A DNA stretch of 7,399 bases from Chloroflexota bacterium. Its GTDB lineage: Bacteria; Chloroflexota; Dehalococcoidia; Plut-88900. The notes under the pieces were generated by a model, which ran no database searches, was not told where the DNA came from, and saw nothing but the letters and a program-made list of their open reading frames with translations. Every line of letters starts with the position of its first letter. Position 1 is the stretch's first letter. Both the position numbers and the translations under genes were made by a program. Positions 1-5,900 of the stretch are shown one piece after another. The stretch lies in contig JADFJI010000101.1 of assembly GCA_022566235.1 (NCBI GenBank), positions 1-7,399 of the forward strand, given 5' to 3'.

Positions 1-10
1 CGTGGATTCG

Positions 11-43
11 CGCCTTGCCCGGCGCAAGGGCGTCGCCTATAAT
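11..43 (+). promoter_or_regulatory. Sigma-70-type promoter with overlapping inverted repeat
   Basis: The sequence shows a perfect TATAAT at 38-43 preceded, at exactly 17 bases, by TTGCCC at 15-20 (4 of 6 match to TTGACA). Transcription would start near 50, just before the Shine-Dalgarno of the gene at 67. An inverted repeat covers the -35 box: bases 11-18 pair with 24-32 (8 bp, one bulged G at 28, loop 19-23). It could be an operator that controls this promoter. It could also be the remnant of a terminator for a gene left of the window, but no T-run follows it. Confidence 0.55.
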
Positions 44-51
44 GCGCGACC

Positions 52-56
52 GGAGG
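52..56 (+). promoter_or_regulatory. Ribosome binding site of the 67-459 gene
   Basis: A full GGAGG lies 10 bases before the ATG at 67. With the -10 box at 38-43 it supports both the start choice and the reality of this small gene, which otherwise rests only on its open frame. Confidence 0.6.
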
Positions 57-66
57 CCCAACTAAC

Positions 67-459
67 ATGACCCAGAAAGACCTGACCCCGGGCCAGTATA
101 TATCCGAGGCCGACGCTGCCCTGGAGGAGACCGCCGCCCGGCTTAGGGAGATACTTCACCAGGCCGCCGCCAGGCTGGACCCTTTCCCCTCCTTCTACGG
201 GAGCCTGACCCTGCGGGCCGTGGAGGCCGAGCCCCCCGAGGGGCAGGGGAACGACAGGGGCTGCGTGGTGGTCTGCGCCGATGGAGACCTGTACGAGCTG
301 ACGGTGGACTTCAGTCCCTCCCCCTTTGGTTTCTCTACCAACATGGAGCGGGAGGAGAAGATCACAAAGCTGGACCTGCTCCCACTGTCATATATCTCCT
401 ACGCCTACAACGCCCTGGCCGAACTTACCCGGCTCCTATCCAGAGGAGGGCGACCCTAG
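67..459 (+). CDS. Hypothetical protein, 130 aa, unrecognised
   Basis: I do not recognise this protein. It is a small, soluble-looking acidic protein with no signal peptide or membrane segment. From the sequence, residues 12-37 look like one long amphipathic helix rich in Ala and Glu. Residues 46-53 and 65-82 look like beta strands, the second carrying two Cys (C66 and C70) around a Val run, and residues 106-125 look like a closing helix. The frame is supported by an ATG at 67 with GGAGG 10 bases upstream and a good -35/-10 pair before that. It is the only + strand gene, converging with the lipoprotein gene that ends at 521, and it is probably transcribed alone. Both genes seem to share the hairpin at 467-503. 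No function can be assigned. Confidence 0.7.
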   Translation: MTQKDLTPGQYISEADAALEETAARLREILHQAAARLDPFPSFYGSLTLRAVEAEPPEGQGNDRGCVVVCADGDLYELTVDFSPSPFGFSTNMEREEKITKLDLLPLSYISYAYNALAELTRLLSRGGRP

Positions 460-466
460 GCATGAA

Positions 467-503
467 AGAGCGGCAGCGCCGACCAGGTCGGGGCTGTCGC
501 TCT
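467..503. terminator. Hairpin terminator between convergent genes
   Basis: Bases 467-477 pair with 493-503 (11 bp, one G-T wobble at 473/497). After a G-G mismatch at 478/492 the stem continues with 479-483 pairing with 487-491, closing a CAG loop. The element sits 7 bases after the + gene stop (459) and 17 bases after the minus gene stop (521). The minus-strand transcript has a moderately U-rich tail after the stem (TTTCAT at 466-461); the + side has almost none. It most likely ends the minus-strand operon, with some bidirectional use. Confidence 0.6.
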
Positions 504-520
504 CATTGCACTTGGCTCAG

Positions 521-2107
521 CTATTCGATCGGTGTGCCCCGGGCATAGGTTACGATCCCTAGCACCCCCGGGAAGTCCCTTCTTTCTATTACGGTAAAGG
601 CCAGGTGGAGCACGCCGTCGGCGTCTATGTCCAGCGACACCAGCTGACCGAAGGGCAGATCACCTCTTGTGGTCACGGTCTCGGTGCTCCATTCCTCGCC
701 ATCGAAGTGGCTTAGCTTGATAGTGCTCTGGTCGGAATAGACCACTATGGGGTTGTCGTCGGAATCCAGGACCAGGGAGGTGATCAACCGTGCCCCCCTG
801 AAGCCCATGAAGATATCGGGGAGGGAGCCGATCTCCTGGATCTCCCACTCAGGGGTGCCGTTGACAATAGAGGTGGCCCTGGCCAGCTTGACGTTCCCGC
901 TGGAGATCCCGCCGTCTGGCCCGGTGAGCTCCAGATAGGAGATCACCGGCATTTCATTGCTGTCCAGGACTAGGGAGGCGAATTTGCCGACGTCACCCTC
1001 GCTGTCCACCGTGTTTATGACCCATCCCTCCGGGCCTTTAAAAGCGTAGAACAGGTCCGCGACCTCATCGTCATGGTAGGTAAGGTGTGGGGCCCCGGAT
1101 GCATCCAGGACAAGGCCGGTACCCCATTCGTAGGAGATCGGGCCCGACCCTATCTCCTCCACCGTCCAACTCTCTCCATCGAAGAAGTAGTATTCGATTC
1201 CCGATTCACTTAGAAACTGATACGGGTCCACTGCCACCATGTGGGCGTTACCCTGTGCGTCCACCGCGACCGAGTTGTCCCAACCGTCATGCCCATCGCT
1301 GAATGCCGCCTCAACCTGCCAGCCGTCATCGGTCAGGAAACCGAGTGTAGCATCGCCCAGCTCAGGGATGAACATATCTGGGTCCTGGTGATCGTGCCAG
1401 GAGATGTAGGGCCTGTCGTCAGGGCCAAAGGCCATGTCCAGGGGAGCGTAGAAATAGCCCTCATCTATCGTGGACAGGTCGAAACCTTCGCCATTCCATG
1501 CCGCAAAGTTAATGAGCCCATGGATCTCCTCAAGTATGTAGGCGATGCCCGGCTCGCCCTGGCTGTTGAGGGCTAGGGCCGGCTTGGCCCCCTGGTCTAT
1601 GTCGAAGAACTCCCATCTGTACTTGGCGTCGACATCGATCTCGGGAGTGGGGGGGACAGGCTGTGAGGTGGGCATCAAGGCTCCGGCGGTGAGGGGCACC
1701 GTGTGGACCACAACGGTTTCCCCACCCCTGCCGTCGGATACCGTGAGGGTAATAAGATAGGGAGCGATTCCCGGGAAGGTGGTGTTAACCAGCTCACCTG
1801 TGGCCGTCGGCGGCCTGCCTCCGGTGAACTGCCATTCATATGTCAGCGGGTCGCCATCGGGGTCCGAGGCCGAGGCGGAAAAGGTAAACATGGTCTGGTA
1901 GTTGTCCCCCTCGGGAACGGCGTCGGGATGCCAGATGAAGTCGGCGGTGGGGCTCCTGTTTTCCGATCCAGCAGCAGGAATGGAGGTCGGTGTGGAGGGA
2001 ACCGCAGTGGACGCCTCACCATCTCCACCCCCACCGCCACATGCAGCGCCCACTATAGCCAGGACAGCCAGAACAGGAAGCCACTTCTTGGTGAATAATC
2101 TTCTCAT
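521..2107 (-). CDS. Lipoprotein with PKD domain and seven-repeat beta-propeller
   Basis: Predicted surface lipoprotein of 528 residues. The ATG at 2107 is chosen because AGGAG lies about 10 bases upstream and it gives a compact signal (MRRLFTKKW, then a hydrophobic stretch to VGAAC, Cys23). A TTG at 2140 would add 11 residues and has less support. The lipobox has Gly at -3, which is slightly atypical. Cys23 is followed by five Gly and a Pro/Thr/Ser linker to about residue 50. Residues 52-139 are a PKD-type Ig-like domain with SDPDGDPLTYEW and TLTVSDGRGG. The rest holds seven repeats built as hydrophobic-D-x-x-G-x-P-hydrophobic-Y, at about 176, 223, 279, 331, 378, 444 and 490. Most are followed by a second strand with G-x-x-W, as in a seven-bladed propeller. 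Cys23 is the only Cys. The gene starts 45 bases after the DUF3179 selenoprotein gene, so the two are probably co-expressed at the cell envelope. The ligand is unknown. Confidence 0.85.
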   Translation of the reverse strand: MRRLFTKKWLPVLAVLAIVGAACGGGGGDGEASTAVPSTPTSIPAAGSENRSPTADFIWHPDAVPEGDNYQTMFTFSASASDPDGDPLTYEWQFTGGRPPTATGELVNTTFPGIAPYLITLTVSDGRGGETVVVHTVPLTAGALMPTSQPVPPTPEIDVDAKYRWEFFDIDQGAKPALALNSQGEPGIAYILEEIHGLINFAAWNGEGFDLSTIDEGYFYAPLDMAFGPDDRPYISWHDHQDPDMFIPELGDATLGFLTDDGWQVEAAFSDGHDGWDNSVAVDAQGNAHMVAVDPYQFLSESGIEYYFFDGESWTVEEIGSGPISYEWGTGLVLDASGAPHLTYHDDEVADLFYAFKGPEGWVINTVDSEGDVGKFASLVLDSNEMPVISYLELTGPDGGISSGNVKLARATSIVNGTPEWEIQEIGSLPDIFMGFRGARLITSLVLDSDDNPIVVYSDQSTIKLSHFDGEEWSTETVTTRGDLPFGQLVSLDIDADGVLHLAFTVIERRDFPGVLGIVTYARGTPIE

Positions 2108-2152
2108 TTCAGCTCTGCTCCTCTTGAGATAGGCCGGCAAGGGCCGTGGCCC

Positions 2153-3259
2153 CTACCCGTTGAAAAGCTCTGTGTCCGGATGGTAGTCTGTCCAGCCAAA
2201 CCAGAAGACGTAGGTGGAGGGAAGCTGCACGAGAGATGCTCCGGCCAGCTCCCCATCGATGGCCTCGCCAGTCAAGGCCCGCCACCTGCTGCCCGTCTCC
2301 TCGTCCTGAATCAAGAAGTCGGGGCCACTTCCTATTGTGAGGAGACTGAAATCGAGGGTCCGCCCCGACACGGTGCGGTCGTACACGATTCCGGTGGCGC
2401 TCTCCGGATCGAACACCACCAGCACGGGCCTGCCGCCTACAACATCGTTCACAACTGGTATATCGTTCAATACGCTGAATGGATAGGCCTTGGAGCGCTG
2501 GCCCACGGATACCCCTATCACGTATTCCTTGATGTACAGCCTCCTGTCCTTGTTGGTCTCGCCCAGGATCCCTGTGTCCTTGTTGGTGTAGTATCGGGCG
2601 TAGGGGTCGGACCGGTAACCGCCATTCTTGTCCAGGACCAGGGTATCGGGGTGGAGCTCTCGCCATGTAGCCCAGGTGGTCTGGGTGGAGGGAATCACCT
2701 CCAGGGCGGTGCCGTTGAGGGGGCCCCGAACCGCCTCGCCCAGGACCTGGCTCCAGAGGGTATCGGTCTCATCGTCGTACATCACCAGGCCGTTCATGAT
2801 CAGCTTGCCCGATACTCCGAAGGTGAGAAGGGTACTTTTTACCTGACGGGCGTACACGACGCCCGTGTAGCAGAGGGGTCACCACGTCACCGCCACAGGC
2901 ACACCCCCGACCACATCATCGACGATCTCGTGGACGCTGAGAATATTTATCGGATAGGCCCTGTGGTCGCCATTGATGGAAACCCCTATCACCTGCTCAC
3001 TGTCCCGCATCTCCTCGATGCTCTCCGAGACGGTCTCGAAGGTAGGGCTCTTGATGGCCCTGATGCCGTCTTTGGACAGCACGGTGACCATCTTGACCTG
3101 CTGCAGGTTGGTGGTCTGAAAATTGGTCTCCAGGATCTCTGTTTTTCTAAACAACCCAGTGCCTTTTAAGATGAGAAATCCGAAGAAAACCACCATTACC
3201 GCCATTACCAGGCGGAAGACCCATTTCTTGATATTCAACTCTATAATTGCAGCGTACAT
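2153..3259 (-). CDS. DUF3179 domain selenoprotein, membrane-anchored, UPLC motif (in-frame TGA read as Sec)
   Basis: One 368-residue protein if the in-frame TGA at 2881-2879 is read as selenocysteine (U127). Both halves are in the same frame. The ATG at 3259 has AGGA 8 bases upstream and avoids the MoaC overlap that a GTG at 3358 would create. Residues 13-31 form one membrane helix after a KK pair, so the rest is probably outside the membrane. Residues 88-209 are the first DUF3179 unit, with AYPINILSVHEIVDDVVGG, then VAVTW-U-PLC-YTGVVYAR, then FGVSGKL and LWSQVLGEAVRGPLNGT. The family normally has CPLC here, so TGA replaces its first Cys. C130 is the only Cys in the protein. Residues 245-366 are a second, diverged unit with D284 and S287 at the U and C positions. 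A SECIS-like hairpin follows the TGA. Biochemical function is unknown; a thiol/selenol redox role is inferred. From memory, unchecked, some members of this family are named (seleno)proteins. The alternative is a nonsense mutation. Confidence 0.85.
2846..2881 (-). promoter_or_regulatory. SECIS-like element: UGA codon plus downstream hairpin
   Basis: On the minus strand the TGA (2881-2879) is followed by 12 bases and then a perfect 8-bp stem: ACGGGCGT (2866-2859) pairs with ACGCCCGT (2853-2846), closing a 5-base loop CGTGT (2858-2854). Bacterial SECIS elements lie inside the coding region just after the UGA. They have a short stem and a small apical loop with a G near its 5' end, which SelB reads. 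Here the loop begins 20 bases after the UGA and its second base is G, followed by U. CTG (2872-2870) and CAG (2845-2843) could add a lower stem across a bulge. Confidence 0.75.
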
Positions 3260-3314
3260 GAGTGAAGTCCTGTGGGGAAGGGAACCTGGGATGTCGTGGC
3301 TGCGGGACCGTACC

Positions 3315-3800
3315 TTACGAAGGGTCTTCCAGCTGTATGGTCCCGCTCTTGCCGCCACTTTTGCGCACCAGCCTTACATCCTGGATACGCATCCCACGGT
3401 CCACGGCCTTGCACATATCGTAGATGGTCAAGGCGCTGCCGGTCACGGCGGTCAGGGCTTCCATCTCCACACCCGTCTTGCCCGTGGTCTTGACGGTGGC
3501 GGTTATCTCGATGACGCCACCCTCGGGATCGAGACTAAAGTCCACGGAGATGCCTGTGAGAAGAAGGGGATGACACATGGGGATCAGATGAGGGGTGTTC
3601 TTTGCGGCCATGATGCCCGCGATCTGTGCCACGGACAGAACATCGCCCTTGGGGATTCCGCCCTCACCAATTAGCCTCAGGGTGGAGGGTTTCATGACAA
3701 CCCGGCCTCTGGCCAGGGCCACCCGTTCGGTGTCGGGCTTGGCCGAGATGTCCACCATCCTCGCCCGCCCCTTCTCATCGATGTGACTCAGCCCATCCAT
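3315..3800 (-). CDS. moaC: Cyclic pyranopterin monophosphate synthase MoaC
   Basis: Converts the 3',8-cyclo-GTP made by MoaA to cyclic pyranopterin monophosphate in molybdenum cofactor synthesis, in the cytoplasm. The protein has 161 residues, the same as the E. coli enzyme, and key residues fall at the same numbers: K51, H77 (in LIPMCHPLLLTG), E112 and E114 (in KTGVEMEALTAV), D128 and K131 (in YDMCKAVDRGM), with the Gly/Lys-rich KSGGKSG near the end. The start MDGLSHIDEKGRARMVDIS matches the usual family N-terminus, so the ATG at 3800 is kept although no close Shine-Dalgarno is seen; a GGGAGG lies about 30 bases upstream. It stands 55 bases before the DUF3179 selenoprotein gene and 88 bases after the nucleotide diphosphatase gene. 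No other moa genes are in view. Confidence 0.96.
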   Translation of the reverse strand: MDGLSHIDEKGRARMVDISAKPDTERVALARGRVVMKPSTLRLIGEGGIPKGDVLSVAQIAGIMAAKNTPHLIPMCHPLLLTGISVDFSLDPEGGVIEITATVKTTGKTGVEMEALTAVTGSALTIYDMCKAVDRGMRIQDVRLVRKSGGKSGTIQLEDPS

Positions 3801-3888
3801 ATTGTCTCGGTTCTTATTCCTACATCCACCTCCCGGAGTTATTTAGTCGCTACCCCTTTAGATGCGACCAGCCCCAGAAGGATACAGG

Positions 3889-4509
3889 CTACAATTGTCT
3901 ATTAAGCGCCACCATCTTTTCGATAATGCTCACGGCCCTACGGACCGCACGGGCCCGATGGCTGATCCGGTTTTTCCCCTCCATATCCAACTGTGCCATG
4001 GTCTTCCCCAGTTGTGGAAGGTAGAAGACCGGGTCATACCCGAATCCGGAGGCCCCGGAGGGTTCCAGGCCTATTATACCCTCGCAGCTAGCCCGGCATA
4101 GCTCCACCTCTCCGGAAGGGATGGCGATGGCGACGACACATACGAAACGGGCCGTGCGCCTCTCCCAGGGAACCCCGGCCATATTTCTCAGGAGAAGGGC
4201 CAAGTTCTGACCGTCGGAGGCGTCGGGGCCCGCGTATCGAGCAGACCAGGGCCCGGGGGCACCGTCCAGAGCGTCGACTTCGAGGCCCGAATCGTCGGCC
4301 AGAGACACCAGTCCCGAAGCCGCTGAAAATGCCCTGGCCTTGATAGAGGCGTTCTCTTCGTAGGTGTCGCCTGACTCATCAACCACCATCGAGATGCTCA
4401 GCTCCGAAGGGGTGACCAGCACAAAGGATGAGTCCTTCAGCAGGTGTCTGAACTCCCCGACCTTCCCCTGGTTGTGGGTGGCCAGCAGCAGCTTGTCGGG
4501 GTGAGCCAC
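3889..4509 (-). CDS. rdgB: XTP/dITP diphosphatase (RdgB/HAM1 family)
   Basis: Hydrolyses non-canonical purine triphosphates (XTP, ITP, dITP) to monophosphate and pyrophosphate, keeping deaminated bases out of DNA and RNA. Family motifs are all present, numbered from the GTG start: ATHNQGKVGEF near residues 10-20, YEENASIKARA near 50-60, LADDSGLEVDALDGAPG near 70-86 with the catalytic Asp pair, then SARYAG, GFGYDPVF near 155-162 and KNRISHRARA near 179-188. The GTG at 4509 (206 aa) places MAHPDKLLLATHN close to the family's usual N-terminus. A TTG at 4527 (212 aa) is the alternative, and neither has a visible Shine-Dalgarno. The gene begins 20-38 bases after the FBP aldolase/phosphatase stop, so it is probably translated by coupling within the same operon. 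Confidence 0.93.
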   Translation of the reverse strand: MAHPDKLLLATHNQGKVGEFRHLLKDSSFVLVTPSELSISMVVDESGDTYEENASIKARAFSAASGLVSLADDSGLEVDALDGAPGPWSARYAGPDASDGQNLALLLRNMAGVPWERRTARFVCVVAIAIPSGEVELCRASCEGIIGLEPSGASGFGYDPVFYLPQLGKTMAQLDMEGKNRISHRARAVRRAVSIIEKMVALNRQL

Positions 4510-4547
4510 CTGGTTATCCGGCGACAAGGATAAGGGTGCGAGGGGGC

Positions 4548-5726
4548 CTATCCGGCTTGCTCGACCGCGGCGGCCGCTTCCTCGGCAGGCTTATGGCCGT
4601 CCTGAATAGAGAAGTTGGAAATGAGATCCTCGACGATATTACGGAAGCCGCTGTACTCCAGCTCGGTGTAAGGAAGCATGGCAGCACCCGACCAGCCCTG
4701 AGACCTCATCTCCTGGGCCTTCTCCTGGGCCTTCCAGCGCACCTGGTCCCAGGCTACGTTGTCGAACATGTCGATCCAAGAGTCGGAGAACCGGCCCGCT
4801 GCATCAACCGAGAAGCCGACGCAGGAGACCAGTGGGATGCAGTACATGCCCGTTACCGCTGTGTTCAACGCCACCGGCATGAGAGGCATGACGTGGGACC
4901 CTCTGGCATCTCCACCCACATAGTGGGCCTTGGCGAAGGGAGACAAGATCTCCTCGGGAGCGGGGAATATGCCCTGGTTCCGCACCAGGGCGACCGGATC
5001 GTCCTTACCGGTGTAGGTGCCGGCTATGTTATGGAGCCGCTGAGCGGAGAGCGCCATCGCCGGCTCATCATAGGTACGGGAATGGATGGACTCTATTGCG
5101 AAACGCTCGTTGTCCCGGAGCAGTATGGAGATGCGGTAGTAGTCTTCTGGGGCATTCAACTCTATTATGCTATCCCCTTTTACGTTGTCCATGTCTATGA
5201 TGCGGAACCGGAAACCCTTAATCAGCTTGGGCAGCATCAGGCCGGCGCAGTACATCGGGTCGGCGAAGGCGAGAAAGAGGGGCAAGTTATAGGCCCCTGG
5301 CCCGCACTTGTCTGCGGCGAACAGGGTGAAGGACTCGGCTGGCCGCACCTTGTTGCTCTTGGAAAGGTCGTGCTCGAACTCCAGCTCTGCCACGGCGGGC
5401 CCGGCCCCCCGGACGTTGCCTGAAGGGGCATCCACCAGCAGGTCTTGTCCTGCGCCGTAGAGGCCCGTTCTCTGGGCGATGCCCGTAGCGGTGATGAAGC
5501 TGTCCCAGGCGAACTGGTGAACGTCGTGATCGTCGGGGCCCCGGGTGTGGGACATCATAATGGCGATGTCATCACCGGTATGGGAAACGAACCCATCGAT
5601 GAGCAGGCCCTTTTCCTTGGCATGCTCTACGTCGGATTTCACGGAATCCATCATCTCCTGCGAGGGTTTGGTATGCCCTCCTATGGAACCCACGTCCGCC
5701 TTTATGATAGATAGAGTTAGTCTCAT
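4548..5726 (-). CDS. fbp: Fructose-1,6-bisphosphate aldolase/phosphatase (archaeal type)
   Basis: Bifunctional gluconeogenic enzyme joining DHAP and glyceraldehyde-3-phosphate to FBP and then removing a phosphate to give fructose-6-phosphate. The protein has 392 residues. Metal-binding and phosphatase positions known from the archaeal enzymes are present: D11 and H18 in the N-terminal IIKADVGSIGGH, D52-D53 in HTGDD, Y90 and Q94, and the GKDDP loop with D242-D243. Y238 and K241, three residues apart, match the catalytic Tyr and Schiff-base Lys (Y229/K232 of the Sulfolobus tokodaii enzyme), so aldolase activity should be kept. The ATG at 5726 is chosen over a longer frame from 5846 because a strong Shine-Dalgarno precedes it and MRLTLSIIKAD is the normal start. 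The last 20 or so residues are an Ala/Glu-rich tail. It is the first gene of the probable five-gene operon running to 521. Confidence 0.95.
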   Translation of the reverse strand: MRLTLSIIKADVGSIGGHTKPSQEMMDSVKSDVEHAKEKGLLIDGFVSHTGDDIAIMMSHTRGPDDHDVHQFAWDSFITATGIAQRTGLYGAGQDLLVDAPSGNVRGAGPAVAELEFEHDLSKSNKVRPAESFTLFAADKCGPGAYNLPLFLAFADPMYCAGLMLPKLIKGFRFRIIDMDNVKGDSIIELNAPEDYYRISILLRDNERFAIESIHSRTYDEPAMALSAQRLHNIAGTYTGKDDPVALVRNQGIFPAPEEILSPFAKAHYVGGDARGSHVMPLMPVALNTAVTGMYCIPLVSCVGFSVDAAGRFSDSWIDMFDNVAWDQVRWKAQEKAQEMRSQGWSGAAMLPYTELEYSGFRNIVEDLISNFSIQDGHKPAEEAAAAVEQAG

Positions 5727-5733
5727 GCTCTGT

Positions 5734-5740
5734 CCTCCTC
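5734..5740 (-). promoter_or_regulatory. Strong ribosome binding site of the FBP aldolase/phosphatase gene
   Basis: The minus strand reads GAGGAGG followed by 7 bases and then ATG at 5726. This decides the start against the longer frame from 5846. It is the best Shine-Dalgarno in the window. Confidence 0.8.
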
Positions 5741-5743
5741 CCA

Positions 5744-5753
5744 CTGTCGACAG
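5744..5753. repeat. Perfect 10-base palindrome before the FBP aldolase/phosphatase gene
   Basis: CTGTCGACAG is fully self-complementary and ends 3 bases before the Shine-Dalgarno. It would lie in the early 5' leader if the promoter at 5769-5797 is used, where a bound protein could block initiation or elongation. A 10-base palindrome can also arise by chance. Confidence 0.3.
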
Positions 5754-5768
5754 AATACAGCCAGGTGA

Positions 5769-5797
5769 ATTATGACCGAGGACCCTCCTCGAAACGG
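5769..5797 (-). promoter_or_regulatory. Candidate proximal promoter with palindrome in the spacer
   Basis: On the minus strand CATAAT (5774-5769) matches 5 of 6 bases of a -10 box. The hexamer 17 bases upstream (CCGTTT, 5797-5792) is a poor -35. The spacer contains a perfect inverted repeat, CGAGGA, three bases, TCCTCG (5777-5791), a typical place for a repressor or activator site. Initiation would fall near 5762, after the terminator-like hairpin, giving a leader of about 36 bases for the aldolase/phosphatase gene. Confidence 0.3.
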
Positions 5798-5813
5798 CTC
5801 CTCCCGCTCCGCC

Positions 5814-5860
5814 AAATACAAAATCCCCCAGAAAGACAAGCGTCATTCTCTAAGGGGATT
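5814..5860 (-). terminator. Terminator-like hairpin between the LLM gene and the FBP gene
   Basis: On the minus strand AATCCCC (5860-5854) pairs with GGGGATT (5828-5822). After a small internal loop AGAA (5849-5846) pairs with TTCT (5833-5830). After a T-T mismatch GAC (5844-5842) pairs with GTC (5837-5835), closing a GCTT loop. The run TTGTATTT (5821-5814) follows directly. Stem plus T-rich tail fits an intrinsic terminator on the minus strand only. It lies 103 bases after the LLM stop and about 95 before the FBP start, so it either ends the upstream transcript or acts as a leader attenuator. Confidence 0.5.
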
Positions 5861-5871
5861 GCATCACGAAA

Positions 5872-5900
5872 AGGGTAACAAAGGCCGCCACGGATGTCAA
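5872..5900 (-). promoter_or_regulatory. Candidate distal promoter with consensus -35
   Basis: On the minus strand a perfect TTGACA (5900-5895) is followed at exactly 17 bases by TACCCT (5877-5872), which keeps the most conserved T, A and final T of a -10 box. Transcription would start near 5866, so the hairpin at 5860-5822 would be at the very 5' end of the message. The weak -10 keeps confidence modest. Confidence 0.35.

Noticed and set aside
2180..3169. Long open frame on the + strand (329 codons) opposite the DUF3179 gene
   Set aside because: It is antisense to a clear gene, and its protein has no recognisable domain; GC-rich codon use on the other strand explains the lack of stops. The same holds for + strand frames at 4536-5423, 5937-6569 and 6654-7025.
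2153..3358. Two separate genes, or a broken DUF3179 pseudogene, on either side of the TGA
   Set aside because: Same frame, gap-free family match across the stop, TGA at a conserved Cys position and a SECIS-like hairpin favour one intact selenoprotein. The start at 3358 is a GTG that would overlap moaC.
3846..3868. GTCGC/GCGAC inverted repeat between the nucleotide diphosphatase gene and moaC
   Set aside because: Five paired bases across a 13-base spacer in GC-rich DNA are expected by chance, and no convincing -35/-10 pair accompanies them.
5727..5846. N-terminal extension of the FBP aldolase/phosphatase to 5846
   Set aside because: The extra 40 residues do not belong to the family, and the strong ribosome site before 5726 marks the true start.
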